A stretch of 64,000 nt of DNA from Amblyornis subalaris (taxonomy: Eukaryota > Chordata > Aves > Passeriformes > Ptilonorhynchidae), in the NCBI GenBank assembly GCA_018881555.1, contig JACAXG010000050.1, positions 3,100,001 to 3,164,000 of the forward strand, read 5' to 3'. Positions 23,701 to 38,700 of this stretch are shown piece by piece (positions within the stretch are counted from its first letter, which is position 1; each line of letters begins with the position of its first letter). The notes below the pieces were generated by a model. It did not search any database and was not told the DNA's origin. It saw only the letters and a list, made by a program, of their open reading frames with translations. The position numbers and the translations under genes were made by a program.

Positions 23701-26700
23701 TTCAGACTAATTTTAGGTGTGTGCTTTTTGTGAGTCATATTTCTCAAATCTAACAAAGAAAAATAATTTTTACATGCTTTGCATGTAAAATGCAGCTAAA
23801 CTGGAATCTGTAAGTGAATTCCTCAGACAACAATGATAGCTAATCTGTAACTGAAGTATTGCATGGCTGCTAAGCATTTTAGAGGAAAATACACAATCAG
23901 CAATCCACAATCAGGAGAGTCACTACATGAGAGTAGCCGTGGGTCCTGACAACAATTTTTTGGAGGTACAGGTTTTTTTAGTAGCTTTTTTTGGATATAT
24001 ATATTTATATATATATAAAGGCCATTAAATACAAATATTTCATGTTCATGGGAGTGATTGGGATGCTCCTGTAACTGCATATAACCCAAGAAATTGGTAA
24101 ATTGACAAATGTGTTACTATCATCAGTGTTTATGTCCCTAATTTTTTTCCCTAAGATAAAATAAAGCTAATGATAAAAGAAAATTGACTCCCATGCTTGG
24201 AAATACTATTTTTGTTTCTCAATGGTTGCAAATGAAACACAATTTATGATGTAGTATTTACAAATGCTTTGTGGCTTGTTGGCAAGACAGTTTCCTTCAA
24301 CACTGCCATAGTAATATGGGTTATAACCTAAATTAGATGTTAAGTGGGAATGATCAGGAGAGTCACATAAAATGTGTGTTCCTGATTTGTAATAAATGTT
24401 AATGTAGAGAGATGAGTGAATGAAGAATGATCCAAGGCAAAATGGAGATGCTTCTTGTTTACCTTTTGGAGGCACTAGAGCAGTATTTTACTCATGGAAC
24501 ACAGAATTTCTTCCTATGGGAAAAATGAGCATTTACTTGATTGATATGCATCTTTAATTGGGGTGGAAAAGAAGAACCCGGTTGAATATATTTGGTTCAG
24601 TATGAAATCAGAATTATTTTTGAAAAAAATACCAGAGAGAGCACTTTTATATATTTTTATTCTTTAATTTGTCTTCTTACTGGTTGTAATTAATTCACAA
24701 AATAAAATACCCTTCTGTTTTAAATGTAATTCTGAACTTTTTATTACTGAATTATAGAAAAGGCTTTAAAGAGTAAGCTGTCACAAAAACCCCCTAGAGT
24801 ACAGTGACCTATGCTACTGTAATGGAAAGTTGCATTGATATTTTATGCCTACATTATGAATTAAGAGAAGAGGTGATGATGTCTACAGAGATTACCATAA
24901 TTAACATTAAAAGCTGAGAGCTAGCTGTCCCCTGTGACTAAAGAATGCTTGTGAAATTAGAGAAAAGAATAAGAAATAATGAGCTTTGGAACAAAAGTCG
25001 TGGATCGTATTCTAGTAAAACGGTCCTGATCAGAAAGACTTAACATCAATAAGAGTTCAGCCTTTGACTTCAGTACTTGAGGCTCTAACTGTAAAGTTAT
25101 CTGGCCATTTTATACATTAAATAATGAAAATATTCTAAGGCACATTTTGTGATATGCTTACCCCATAAACTAGGACATCTGACTACTCCTTTGAATATTG
25201 TTTTATTGCACTGAGCTACAGTCTGAATCTATTGTAAGGTAGAGCCATTGTTTACTTAACAATGGGAGTCACCTTTTATAGAATGGTTTAGAGGTTAATT
25301 CTATTTTTTGTCCCTTGTATATCTTCATTTATTTTCTACATCACCCCCAACTGGACTTGTGAAATGCTTTTACCAGTCTCTGTTGTGAAGAAAATGGGTT
25401 TCAAATCAGTGTAAGATGTGACATCTAAGCGATTTTTTATTTAAGTTCTTGAAAATTAAGAGGGAGTGTGAGGAAATAGGAGCAAGAGTGAGAAGACAAA
25501 TCATGAGGCTAGAATTTAATCCGTTTTTAGTCCTTATTTCTTTTCTTTTATTTGATTTGGGTGATCTCTGTATTGGGCAACAAACGCATTTTTCTTCCAC
25601 ATTTGTTGTCCACCCAAANAAAAAGTTTCTCCTTTCATGAATTCCCCACACTGTGCCCTCCATATCAATGGCTAAAAACTTGAAAACGAATTCTGTTTTT
25701 CCAAGTTTTGNGATTTTGCATGGGCAGGAGGGCACCCAACAGGGATAGCCTGAGCTAGGCCATTGACGAGTTAGCTACAAATCTCAGTCCTGTGAAACAG
25801 AGTTAAGATACACAGGCAGTGCAGTCACACACCATGATGCCTGTGTATACTTTGGATCAACTCGATGGACGGAACTCACTCTTCAGTTATTTTGTTTTTC
25901 TGAGTATCAGCAAAGAACTGTTGCCAGCACAGCTCTGGTTTTCTTGCCATGAATTTCTGCCTGAGCACCCAAAAGGAGCTTGAAATGGAAACTCCTGGAT
26001 GTCACTCATTTCCAATTGCAATTCTTGTGAGTGCTATAGTAGCAAGCCAGATCTACCTTTAGAAAGGATGATTTTGCCAGAAGAAAAAGAATCACAAATC
26101 TTCTAGATTAAAGATTTTTGCATGACTGTTATTAGTGTTTGAATTCCCAGTATTACTCCTACCTACGGTGACTGGTCTGTTAAACCTGATGAATGGCTAT
26201 TAGCCAGCAGGCTGTCAGGTTTGTTGTCTACTGCAGTGGCTGAGGGACACAAAATATTGGCTAGACTTTGGGATGACACTCTTGAAGTAATGTCTGATTA
26301 ATGGTACATTACCTATGTGAATAATGTAAAGGAGATCTTAGCATGGTGTCTGGTTAGCCTTGTGAGTTTTTTCTGGACTTTTTTTTCTGTATTTTTCTTT
26401 ACCATTCTGCCATTCATATCTGGTTTTTGCAACAGGTGTTTGATTGAGAATTATTTATTCAGAAGGATGATTGTGCAGGAATGAGTATTTTATTAATAAA
26501 ATGGCAGTAAGCAGAGACTGGCTGTTGATGGGAAGATGAGGCCTTTAGTCAGTTGGCTGGTAATGGGTAATATTTACTTAAAACTACTGTTGCTCTTTAA
26601 AATGGATATTTTCATAGGTGTGCCTCAGCACAAAAGTATTTCCTTACTTCTTAAGAGAAACTACAGTTCTGTGTCATTCTGGGAGAAAAAACACTGAAGG

Positions 26701-29700
26701 AAGATTGGGAACCCTCCATGGAAAAACGTGGAAGAATAAGCGTACTTCTGCTTTTCTCTGTGGGATATAACAGAAAAATGTTGATAGTCCAGTAAGTATG
26801 AATTTTATGTGAGGTATCACTGTTTGGGAGCAGAAACTATTGTTGGTTCTAATTTCTCTATGTGTTTTACTATGTCTCCCTGCCGCTTGTCTGTATTTCT
26901 TCTGGAGGTTTTCAGCCCTTTTTCCTGCCTCTTTACTCTTTAACATTCAGGCTGTCAGCGAGGGAGTAAAGTTCTGTCTCCATTGGAAAGCAATTTGNTG
27001 GTGTTGCCGGCTGTGAATGAAATTGACTGAGATTGTGAAATCCTGGGCAATTTAGCTCACAGCTGGGATGACGAGGAAGGGGCAGCATCATTCTCTCACT
27101 GAACATGATGTTCCAGTTGTCTTGCAGATATTTATTTCCTCTTAGCTTTTACATGCATTTATTATGTGCCAGGTAATTGCTGGCATTTTTTTAATACAGT
27201 TTATCTAAAGACAGCAGAACTGTTTTTCAAAAGTAGAGATTGTGTACTCATCCTTATTGCTATTTACCTTCCCAGGAGGGAGCAAATTCGGATTTGTGGG
27301 TGTTGTTGGAAAAACGTCACTAACAGAACTCCATGATTTACCCCGATGAACCTGTTGAACCAGGGATGTGTGTTTTCAGCATAAACCCACTGTGCCTCAC
27401 CTTCCTGAGATTTTTTGCAGGCACGACTCCTAGGGCAGGTTAGCCCAGCCAGCCTGCAGGTGACTATTAGAGAAAAAAAGTCCCAGAACAAGACAGTTTT
27501 TAGTCCCCAAATGTGAAAGGTGACACCATCAGATGTTTTATTACCACCAGCTGGTTTGGTGTTTGCTTGCTTGCTCAGTGTATACTATATTTCTGAAAGA
27601 GGTGACTTGTAAGTCAAGAAAATATGAAATAAACAACTGCAGAGTTATTTCAAATNAAATGGGAAAAGTGTTAAAGATACTTCATTTAAAAGAGTAACAA
27701 GCTGAAGCTATTAAGTTACGAAATCTACCTCCATCTTCAATAATTTTTATAAATGCGGAGAGATATAAATGGAAGTTTTCATTCTTAAATGCTTGAGATA
27801 TTTACAAGATGATTTTAAAAATACACCTCCATATGAAAATATGAAGAGTCCTACTTAAAGGATAAAAAATTATTTATTAGAAAGGAAACTGGAATGTAGC
27901 TCTAGTTCCTTTGAAGTGTGTCTGAGAAACATAAGTATTTTATTTCCCAAGAGTAAATAGAGATTATCAAATTGCTGCTGTATTTTCCCATATATGATTT
28001 TCTCTCTGCAAGAAAAAAAAAAAAAACAACAAAGAAATGAGCTGTGTTTGTCTTCCCAGGGAACATATTAAGAAGCTGAACTGAAAATCTCTTTTTCTCT
28101 CCTTTAATGCTTGTACTTTGGGAAATTAAATTTCAGGGAGTCAGGTACATAATCCCTGCTGTTGTTCAGAAATTTAATGTGTGTCCTCCCATGAACTGTG
28201 ATAAAAATTGAGTCAAATGTCATAGACATTGCCAAGCTGTAGGAAATGTGGATTTCTTCTTTATTGGTTCGGTAGACAGCATGGTTTGTAAGTTTAAATG
28301 AAATGTCTTTTTTCTTTAATGTGAAAAACCTAGTAATAGAATAGAATGTATGATTTTAAGCATCAAGAAGAGGATAAAGGGGAAATATGCATTTCAGTTT
28401 TAGTACAGACACGAGAAAATGTAGAATATATATAAAATTAGTAAAGAAATAGAAGCATGCTTACTTTCTCCCTTTCTCTCTTTCCTCTCCTCCTCTCCCC
28501 TCCCATCCATCAGCTGTGGGTCAGCAGCAAGACTCTCCATGACTCTGTTATTCAGTTCAGGGACTGGATGCTGGGCGCGAGTACATATGTGTGGATGTGG
28601 TGGGCTTCTAGAACCTTTTCTTTTTTAAATTTTCTTTTTCAGTGTAACTAACTTTCCCAGGACTGCCTTTTAAAAGCTCTTCAGAACAGTTATATCCAGT
28701 GCTTTCATTTTCCCAAGGCGATGATCTGATAAGGAGGATATGCAGCTTCCCTAATAAAATAATTTCTCTGATGTTCCTTCTTTCTGCAGTCTGGCTGCCA
28801 GCTTGAAGGGTTGGCCACGTGCAGACCAGTCCTAAAGAGTGTTAACTACTGCTTTCACTGCAGAAGACTGAATTTCTCAGCTTCCTTGTAATAATGAGTT
28901 TCTTCAATCCAGTGAGATAAAAGGAGGAAAAAGCTTCTCAAATATATTTGTAGTCGTGTAATAAGGCTATCCAGTATGTTTAACAAATCTACACAGTCAA
29001 ACTTCAGGTGATAATGTAAAGACATTGAAACAAACTTTAGTAACAGTAGATCACTTCAACATATTTGTTCAAATGCTTGCAATTTCAATTTCCAAGCAGG
29101 TGCAATGATATGGCTAGGAAAAGGAAGAAATCTGAAATAAATAAAAATGACAGTTTAAGAAAACAGAGAACCCCTGATAGTTCTTGTCAGTCTTTGAGCT
29201 CCAGTAAAACCTGCAGCATTGATTGTTCATAAATTTAACTCTCATAATTTTCTTCCCTTTTGTTATCCAAGACTTCTTCAAGAGATTCCGCTATACTTTG
29301 CAGTTTTGTCTTAAAAAGACGTACAAAGGTTCTTCTGGGGCCTCTCAGTAGCTCCATTACCATGCCAGCCTCAACCTTTGATGTTGGCTACTCATCCACG
29401 AGGGTTATTAATCTTATGTTTAGAATCTAGCAACCGAATACATTAGCTGAAATAAAGTTTTCTGACAATTTTATTGTGGTAGCACTATACAGCTGTTGTT
29501 CCTTTGATTTGACTTTGCTGTGAGAACACATTATTTTAGATATTTATGTAGCTGACTGTGGTGAGGCATTGATTCAGTTTTCCTTCATATTTCTAAGACA
29601 TTGTCCCCAAGCCTGTGGATTCTCTAGTATGTGTCTGTCCCTCTTGAAAATTCAAATGAATGAACTGATGTGGTGTTGTGGATAGGTAAAACCTTGCAAA

Positions 29701-32700
29701 AATATGGGTTTAGAAATTCTGGTAAATTGGAATGAACGCAGATACAGAGCTCATCAAGGCTGTATTCGGACGGTACCACAAGGGGTGGATCTGCATCTTC
29801 CTCTGATTGTTGGAGTTCTGAGAGATTCCATTCTGTTGTACCTGTGCATATGGTGCCATGTGGATCACAAGGCCACCTAGCAATAAACTGTGCTTTGCAA
29901 TTATATCATTTTCATGAATATGTACTTGTTTCTGAAGCATTGGAATGTATTTCCATTGCATCTGAAATGCTACATTTTGAAAAGTGGATTTATCTTTTAT
30001 TATTTTTGCAGTCTACATTCCTGAGCAGCTGCTAATAAGTGAACTCTGAAAGAAGACATAACATATTCTTACCAATGGTTCCTGAATTTTCTCGGGCACT
30101 AACTTAAAGTTCATTTGTAGCAGTTTAAGTCAATTTTGTTAAGATGTTTTAACTCACAGGTGCCAGCAGTGGCATCATTCCCATTGCTAAGCATTAATGT
30201 TAGAAATTCTCATTCCTAATGCCAAGAGATTCATGGCTTATTGCGATCTGGCCGAGTTTAGCAGCCTGTTGTTCTTGCATTTCCGGGTATTTGTTCTAAT
30301 TCAAAACAAATGGGAATGTTGGCAATCTAACGGAGACATATGTAGGAAGTAACCATTGGCAACCATGGTTGCATGAGACAAGATTCTATAATTGGAGCAC
30401 TTAAGCATTAATCCTCACGAGCCAATGGAGGAATCCTTTCCAGGCTGTTCAGTACAAGCCTTGGAACCTCATTCTCTTCTTGGGCTGTATTTTTGTAATT
30501 GGCACACTGTTTGCTTTCAGAGAATGTTTATAAAATGAAAGTACAAGAAGAGTTATTCCTTACAAAGGCAAATCCTGCTTTCTGCTGCATACAGTGTGCT
30601 CTGTAGGCATCGGTTGAAACCTTGTGTGTATGGTTGAAACCTTGTGCGTATGTTTGAAAATAAATTCTGGCTAAGTCCTGTAAGACTGGATCTGGACACA
30701 CTCTCCTACTAGGCATTGGTGTGCTGGTGAATCATGACTTTCTTATGTTCGTGGTAGAAATATGTAAAGAAATATGACATAAAGTATTTCACTTTGAATA
30801 CAAGGAGGATAAAATTTAATCTTCCACAACCTAGTTTTGTTCATGTGCATAAAGTCTGGTGTGACCATGTCATTTTAGATTGTATCTAGACTAGAGACAA
30901 AATAGATTGTAAAAAATGTATAAGAGATAAATTAATTTGCTTTAAGCTTTTTAATGGAGTGAGGTGAAGAAAAGGGGAGAAGAGTTTATGTTGTGGGTCT
31001 TTTCACTGTGTAGATTTGAATGTACTGCAAGGTTGATGACAGCGTTTCCACTGAATTTATGGGAGTATGTGAGCTTAGTTTAGAGACAAAATTAGATAAA
31101 TTTGATCCATTATTGTATCAAGAGAACAAATATGGAATGAATGAAAATATTTTCCACAGGATGTGTAGCTTTTGTGACACTGGAGTTGAAGCAAAATAAA
31201 TTGGCTTGAAGGGAACTCTGTGCTACCATAGTTTGACTGCTTCTGGTGCCTGGGATAGACATCATAGTTTAATGAAGACTGAGAAGGAGGATCTATTACT
31301 ATTTGTTAAAAGACATTCAGGAATTAGTACAAAGCGGGAAGAAGAATTATTGAAATTGAACCTGCTTTAAGATCAAATGGATATTAATTGCTTCTGAATG
31401 AATTTAGAGTGTAAATTAGAACAAGGTTTCTGTCATCAAAGGAATGATGTCTGAATTCTGGCATGACCTTTCAAATAGGGCAGGAAGGGCAAGGAACCTA
31501 AATTATTTCAAGATGGAGCTTGATAAATTCATATAGGTAGTGATTCCAGAAATGGAAATTAAAGTTTATGATTATAGTATCATAGATCATAGGCTCAAAG
31601 AGACATCAGAAACTATCCAGTCCATTTCCTTGCCCCAGCTTAATCACAATTACATTTAAATCATTTCAGGTTTATCCAGCCTCATCTAAAATATGGTCTC
31701 ATCTTAGTGATGAGACTCTACAGGCCTGTTACTCTTCCATTCAATTACCTCACTATCCCAACCATTAAAAAGCTTTACTAATCTCAATTTAAGTCTTCCT
31801 AGTGCAATTTAAGTTAATTTCTTCTTGTTCTCTCCACAGAAGACTTGGAGAACAAATTAGTATCCTGCCCCTTTATAGCCATTTTGTATATGCTTAGAAA
31901 CCCCTGTTCTTTTGTCCTGGAATCACAAAGTGGCTGACTTTGGAATATCTCAGTATGTTCATTCTGATATTAGTCCTTGGATCTTTCAGTCCTTTTTCTG
32001 AAAACTTGTCTTCTAGAACTCTGATTGTTCTGGCACTCTCTGCTGGGCTCTCCACGTGTTTCACTTCCTTTTTCCCATTTCTCCTGATGACGGTCTACCA
32101 GTACTGAATACAACAGAAGGATTATTTTTTGACTTTCAAGCATAGTGCTACCACTTATCCAATTATTATTGTCATTTTTGCAGTGTGGGATGTGGTGTAC
32201 TTCCCAGTTGTCTAGGTGTTTTCATCAGATAAGTTCCCTGCTGTGGCAGGGTATAGGATGTTAGGAATGTCCTCAATCTCTGCAGCTGTCCTTATGAGAT
32301 GTTTTTTGTGCGTTTCTTCTAATAAAGCTCTTATGTTCCTTGTAAAGGAATGTTTGGAATTGCTGTGGATGGGGAAAATGGGCCATAAAGAAAAAACTTT
32401 GTGGATCCGTCTAGACTAAACTCTTATGTGACTGACTTTAATTCTTCTCATGTGGATCTTCTTATCCTTCATCCCTGGTGAATTCAAAACTGGGGCAATC
32501 CTGAAGCATACATAGCCTACAAAATGCACCGGGAGGTCATGAATGAGAAGGGCTGTGCTGTGCTTAGGCATTAGCACGGCTGCTCAGTGTCTCAGAACCT
32601 GAAGAGTGGACCATGCCGCAAGGACAATCAAGCCCTTTTGTACCATGAAGCTGATGCTAATCTTCTCCTGAGACAGCAGAACCTGCGGGCAGTGTACCAC

Positions 32701-35700
32701 TGGAACTACTTTGTAGCTGAATGTCTGGGTAACGCTGTATTTCAGTTACAGATTTGATATTATTCTTACCTGCTTTCCTTTTAGCACATTGTCTGCTTGA
32801 GGTCAAACCTTAATGGCTTATTTTCTTGGCATATCAGCAAATGAGGTAGTTTTATGCCACAGATTTGTGAACATGGAATAAATAAGATACTATTAAACAT
32901 AACACGCAGAATTCAAGGGCTTGAGAAACTTTGCCTATTGCTAAGCTGACAAAGTGTTGTTCTAAAGTGATAAAAGCAGGTGTTTCTTTTTACATTCCAA
33001 GTGTGCTCCCATGTGAGAGGCTAGATAAGTAGTTCAAATTACGTCTAAGAAGAAAATTTGCCAGACCTTAATTGCTTTTCATCAGAGTGCCAAACAAGAA
33101 GGAGAAGTAAAAAAACCACCTTGGAACTACATTGTAGTCTGTTTAATTCTCCTCATTTAAAGCCCTGAGGTAGAATTCTTAACTTCACAATAAACTGCTG
33201 TCTTTCAGTGGTAAAGCAGAACAAATTTACAAGCAATGTCTTGTGCTCCTTCTACATTTGACATTTACGTAAAAGCAATTTTTTGTTCAAGATATAAGTA
33301 GTTTCTTCAAGGTCTGCAGCTGTGTTGTTTCAGTAGGAGATAGTTTTGTCATTAATCAATGCTTTTCTCTGATGGCTTCTGCTAAGGTTAAGGCCATTTA
33401 TTCCATGTTTCTTGATAAGAGCGATCTTATTAAGCCTGTCTATTTGATCTTGGAGTTAGACCATAGCATCATCAAACTTTGCTCTCCTGCTCTGGCCAGT
33501 ACTGCTTCACTGTGTGCTAGGCAATCAAGTGCATCAGACTGTTCTCAGTCAGTCCTGCTTAAGCCAAACCTCTCATCACAAAGAGTCCATCAGTTTGTCT
33601 TCTGCAAGGAGACTTTATCAGTAAGTAAACAGGAGAAGGGATTAAGACCACAGCCATTTACCCTTGTGCCCTATGCAATATGCAATGAAATGCCAGTGTC
33701 GTAACCCCTCAGTTCTACATTATTATTTCATTGGTAAGGAGCCATTTTGCTGAGAGAGCTTTCTGTCCTTTGTTTAAACAGAGTGTAATGAAACCAGAAT
33801 TTTTGTNCAAGAGCAAACTAGGGACTCCTCAGTTTTGATACCTGCCTATGTTTTCAGTATTTTGGAGGAAGATGCAAGACTAAAAAACTGATTAAAGAAA
33901 TGTTGTCATTTTTCTCATCATTTCGTAGTTGTTTTATAGTTGAAACTATAAAGAATTTGATATTATTTACCTCTTTTATGTAGATAAAGCCGGTTGATTT
34001 GCCTCTCCCACATATATTGTCTCTAAGCAGTTCTCCAATTCCCTCTTAAAAATGTTAAATTCTTAGTCTGCTCTCATATGAATGTATTTTCACAAGAAAT
34101 AGCTGAAATCTACTGTATTTTGAATGTTTTAATTTTTCTGTATCTTTCTTGATACAATAGAATATTAGTAGAAAGTTCAAAGTTTGAATGCATAGAATGA
34201 GATCAGTGATTTTTAGAATGTTACTATAAATTTTCTGTTACTTTCAGTTCACTTCTTGGTACAGGCTCTGTTTATTATTACTACTTTGACCACTTTATAA
34301 ACCAGCATTTTCACCAAGCATTACTACAAGCATGTACTCTTTCCCTTTCTGTTTGGTTATAGTTAGTTTAAAACACAGTGATGTGTGTGAGATTATATAT
34401 TCCAAGACGTATTACTGAGATGCATTCATCAGCTGTGAATCTCATCTGCTCCTTTGCTGCATATTCATTTAGTTTAATTTGACACCACTGGCAGTTGTAA
34501 CTAATAATTCTAGTCTGGGCAAACTTTGGTCTCTCCTTGAGTAGATTCAGCTGTTTGGAAAGATCTTAACTTGAAAAAAGAATTACATTGTTGAATATAG
34601 GTCAGCAGTGACACGCTGTAGGACAGCCAGGAAACTATAAAGAGGGATAAAGCCTTTGAAGCACAAGAAGTAAGTAATCTGTGGTTCTTCTCAGCAATCT
34701 CTACTCTTTTCAGTACCGGGCATAACATATTAAAAAAGATAGAGACTCCAAAGGCAAACAAGAGCGATCAGATGCTGTGTGTGCGTGTGTGCGTGTGTGT
34801 GTATGTGTGTGTGTGTGTGTGAAGAATACAAAGTTGTATTGGACTGTGTTAGTAACTTAGAGATAAGTAAAAGGATATTGCAGAATGGAAGGGAAAAATC
34901 TGTTCTTTGTATCCATTGTGCAGACAAGAAAGTGTCTCTATGACCTGTGACTGCACTATTCATCTTGGACATTAGAAAATTTTTTTCTGGGGGCAAGTAT
35001 AGTAATCAGTGTGCTTTCTACATATCAAACAATATTTGAACATGCTCAGATCTTCCACNGGAGAACACAATTTTGTCATTTGAAAATCCTCTCTTTGTGA
35101 ATGCATTTCAGGGCACTAAACAGCAATCTAAGTAATGTTTCTAGATTGCTCTGACAAAAGTACAGGAACCTATCTGATTTCCAGCAAGTGCTCTTCGTAT
35201 TTTCACTGTCACAGGTTGAGGAGAAAAGAACAAGGAAGGCCCAGAAGAGAGATGTTTAATTTGGTACCTCAGAGAAGGCACAGACAGACCTAAGAATAAG
35301 CTGCTATATGTTGTTAGAAGGATGCCACTGGCAAAAGAAGGAACACATGAAGGATGATAGTTCTGGGTCATCATAATCCAGTGTTATCACCATTTAAAGT
35401 GATGTGCCTTGTCACAAGGCAGTCGGTAGAGAAAGGATGAAAGAGCATCTCGGCTATAGCTGGTAGGATTTCCTATATTCTCATTTTGAATATGCCCAAA
35501 GCAATATTTCTGGAAATCTCTTTTTTTTGTGTCAAATGAGACAGGGAACAGACTAGTTGAACTAGTTTAAATTTGGCTAAAAGTTGAAAGTTTCTGTGAA
35601 GCTTTTGGTTCAGACAGATCATAATTTTCCATTAAAAATCCACCTTATAAAAAATTCTGAATNAGTTCCTACTCCAGTGCCATCAGGGGAGGAAAGAGGA

Positions 35701-38700
35701 ATGCACTGTAATTGGAAACAGTCTCTAGTAGTTCAAGTGCTGCAAAAATCATCTGTAACTGAGTTGTTTTTGAGGCCTATATTCCCCTTGGGCTGCTTGC
35801 TTGTAGTGGTGTCAGGGTAATAGCACTACATTGCTACGAAAAACCCNCTCTATGCCTACAAGCAGCACAAAATGCTGGGGGTAAATTGACTGAATTATAT
35901 ATGTTGCTCTTCTGGGAATGCAGAATATGTTTTACTATGAGTTCCATGTAGCTGTGGTTGCATGTACACCTTTAGGAAATAAAAGTCTTGAGGGAAGACA
36001 GGATCGATTTAATCTTAATTTTTGGTGTTTTTTTTCAGCTAAATTGCTCTGTTTTGTTATATATATATGTTAGCACTCGTCTCACTGTCATCAGATGCAT
36101 AACAGGATCTAAGGAAGTCTGGTGTAGACAACTGAAGTGAATTGCTAGCTTTAACACAGGCTACCCTTTGACCTGGCACTGAGGGATGAATCAATCCGTC
36201 ACTTTTCATTTAAAATAATACACTGGACCTTGGTCAAAAATATTACTGATATAAACAAATGGCATGGTTGATGGATCACTCTGTTGCCAATAACCAATGA
36301 AAAATACCCTAGTATTTTTCCTTAGTTTGGCAAAGTCCTCTCTTTTGATTAAAGCTGGCAACTATAGGAATAAAAGGACATCTGAAATACTGTACCTGAT
36401 AGATACTCTGATGAAATGTGTTCCCTCAAGGCCTGAATCCTATTCTTTTCCGTAAGAACTGTGACTCCTTAGAGGGCTGACTGATTTTAGAGTAGATTCT
36501 AAGATGCCTACTCGTAGCACACTGATGATTGCTCAGATCTGGGAGCAGTATCCAAGTCATCCCAGCTTACAACTCAGCATTTTAAGGAAATTTGAATTTA
36601 GCATCTGTTTGCCTTAAAAAACTGAGACAGGAGCTGCTGAAGAAGCAGAGTAGACATCTGTGTCATGGAGGTAGAGCTGACTGCCTGGTGCAGTAACCTG
36701 GTGTCTTCCCCTAGGTCAGGTCACCTTCCCTGTGAATCAGGTCCCTACAGTTACAGCTGCTGGGCTGGTTTTGTAGTATCTGTGGAGGTCTAAGATTGAA
36801 AGGTACAGTGTGTCATGCTTTGTGAACCCTCCAGTCTGAAACTTAGTCTGCATCATTAAAAAAAAAGTATCACAATGCTAATTTTTCTTTTCCTCAGACC
36901 CATTTTCTCCTTAAGAAAGGGAAGACTATTTGCATATGCATTGATTAAATGGAATGCATTTGTTATTTCAGATGCATTCACAGTGGATTGTTATATTTTA
37001 ATCTAGGCTGTGCAAGGTCCTGGGGGGAAGCCAACAAATGTAATATATATCTAGCTCATTAAAGATAATTTAAGGGTGCTGGAAAATAAGTGTACAAGTG
37101 ATTGCAGGGTGTTCTGTATTTATTTCCTGGTAATGATAAATTATTGTTGGTTTTCTCAGTTTATAAGTCAAAAGGCAGGTTTCTGATACGTCAGCCTTCA
37201 GTCTGGGCTCTGTAAACTGAGTAACATTTACCTAACATTTCGTCCTTGTTACCACAAACTCAAGCTTCTCACAGTAATTCATCCATTTGACCACTGAAAG
37301 TCCCCTTAAGGTAGGTAAATATTGTGTCCATATTACTAGTGGAGAACTGAAGTGTAGGACAGGCTGAAAGAACTTGACAGAAAGTGCCTTTACAGAAAGG
37401 GCAATCTACAAGACTTATTCGCAGAAGATTGCTGAATATTGTTGATGTTTAAATCACTCTGGGTAATTTCTTCATTGAGAAACTGTCTCTGGCTGAATTG
37501 ACCATGTCTTCTGGAGCCAAACATGGTTTACTATCCTTAATGCAGACAGGTAACATGTACAATGACAAAGTGCCATTTTCATATCAAAGCAGAATTCTGA
37601 GTAGAATTTTGCTGAAACACCATCCTGTTTTGATATTTGGGGAATATGAAAGGGGTTAATGTCTGAAAAGATTAAAGGTTTATTGATCACTAATACTTCC
37701 TCAATGTTTTTTGAACTGTGCTTGGAGATTACTTAATCTGCTGCTGAAATACAACCACGTGAGCTGGTAAGCAGTGGCTGTCAGAGAGCTCAGAGCACTA
37801 AGACAGTTTAGAGGGGAAGGTGAAAGAGCTCTGCTTCCCATGCCAAATAGTCTTGTGGCTAAAATCTAGCTACCTACTGAGGTACAGTGGCAACTTAAAG
37901 AAGAAAGGCCACACTGAAAAGGAAAGCTAAAAGTTATATTATTAAGGAAAGAGATGTAAAAATGAAATTACCACATTCTTGCTTGGTTTAATATGTGTGT
38001 TTTCCTGGTCCTCGGCACAATGAAACCCTCAGTACGGCTATGAAAAAGTCAGTATATAAAATACATCTGCTAAACTCTCCATTAGTCTCTGTATTTGCAT
38101 GTGCTCTGACCCTTTTATTCCTTCCTTCTGATGTCAGAAAAAGGTAAGGTACGAACCAGGTAGGGCCAAACAGAAATATAGTGCAGTAGGATTATCCTAG
38201 AATTTTTACATAAATTGGCTGATAGGACAGCTGTTGAGTCAAAGGCTAAACTTTAGGACCTGATCATAAAAATAATTCACAAGAATTGTCTGTCCTAAAT
38301 ACATTTTTTTTTTGGTCATTCTCTGAATGCCTCCACTAGTTTGGTTAATCACAGGAAAAGACAGTAATAAAAACTTGGTAAACTCTTCAGATTGTTCAGT
38401 AAATGCAATACAGGAGGTCTTGTCATGTACAAGTCCTGTTATGCTGCAAGAACAAAATAAACAAATGGTCTGTATCCAGGGGTCTTGCAGATAGCACACC
38501 TGCGATGTTCTACCATTAAATAATCATTGGGGAAAAAAATTATAAAGCATTGATTAATCAATAAGCAAGAGTATGACCCGGAATTTTGTTTATCTCAGGA
38601 ATGCTTCAGTCACTCTTGATTCAATCAAATCCTAGAAAACACACTTTTGCTCTCCCATCAAGGTAATTTAGTGTATTAGATGTTTCCCAAAATATCAAGT

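Noticed and set aside
33372..33704. 110-codon open frame, + (intron 2)
   Set aside because: No recognised motif, codon use matches the AT-rich intron, and no retrocopy hallmarks such as an A tail or target duplication were seen.
36055..36070. Short TATATATATATG tract
   Set aside because: A few units only, within normal background for AT-rich introns.
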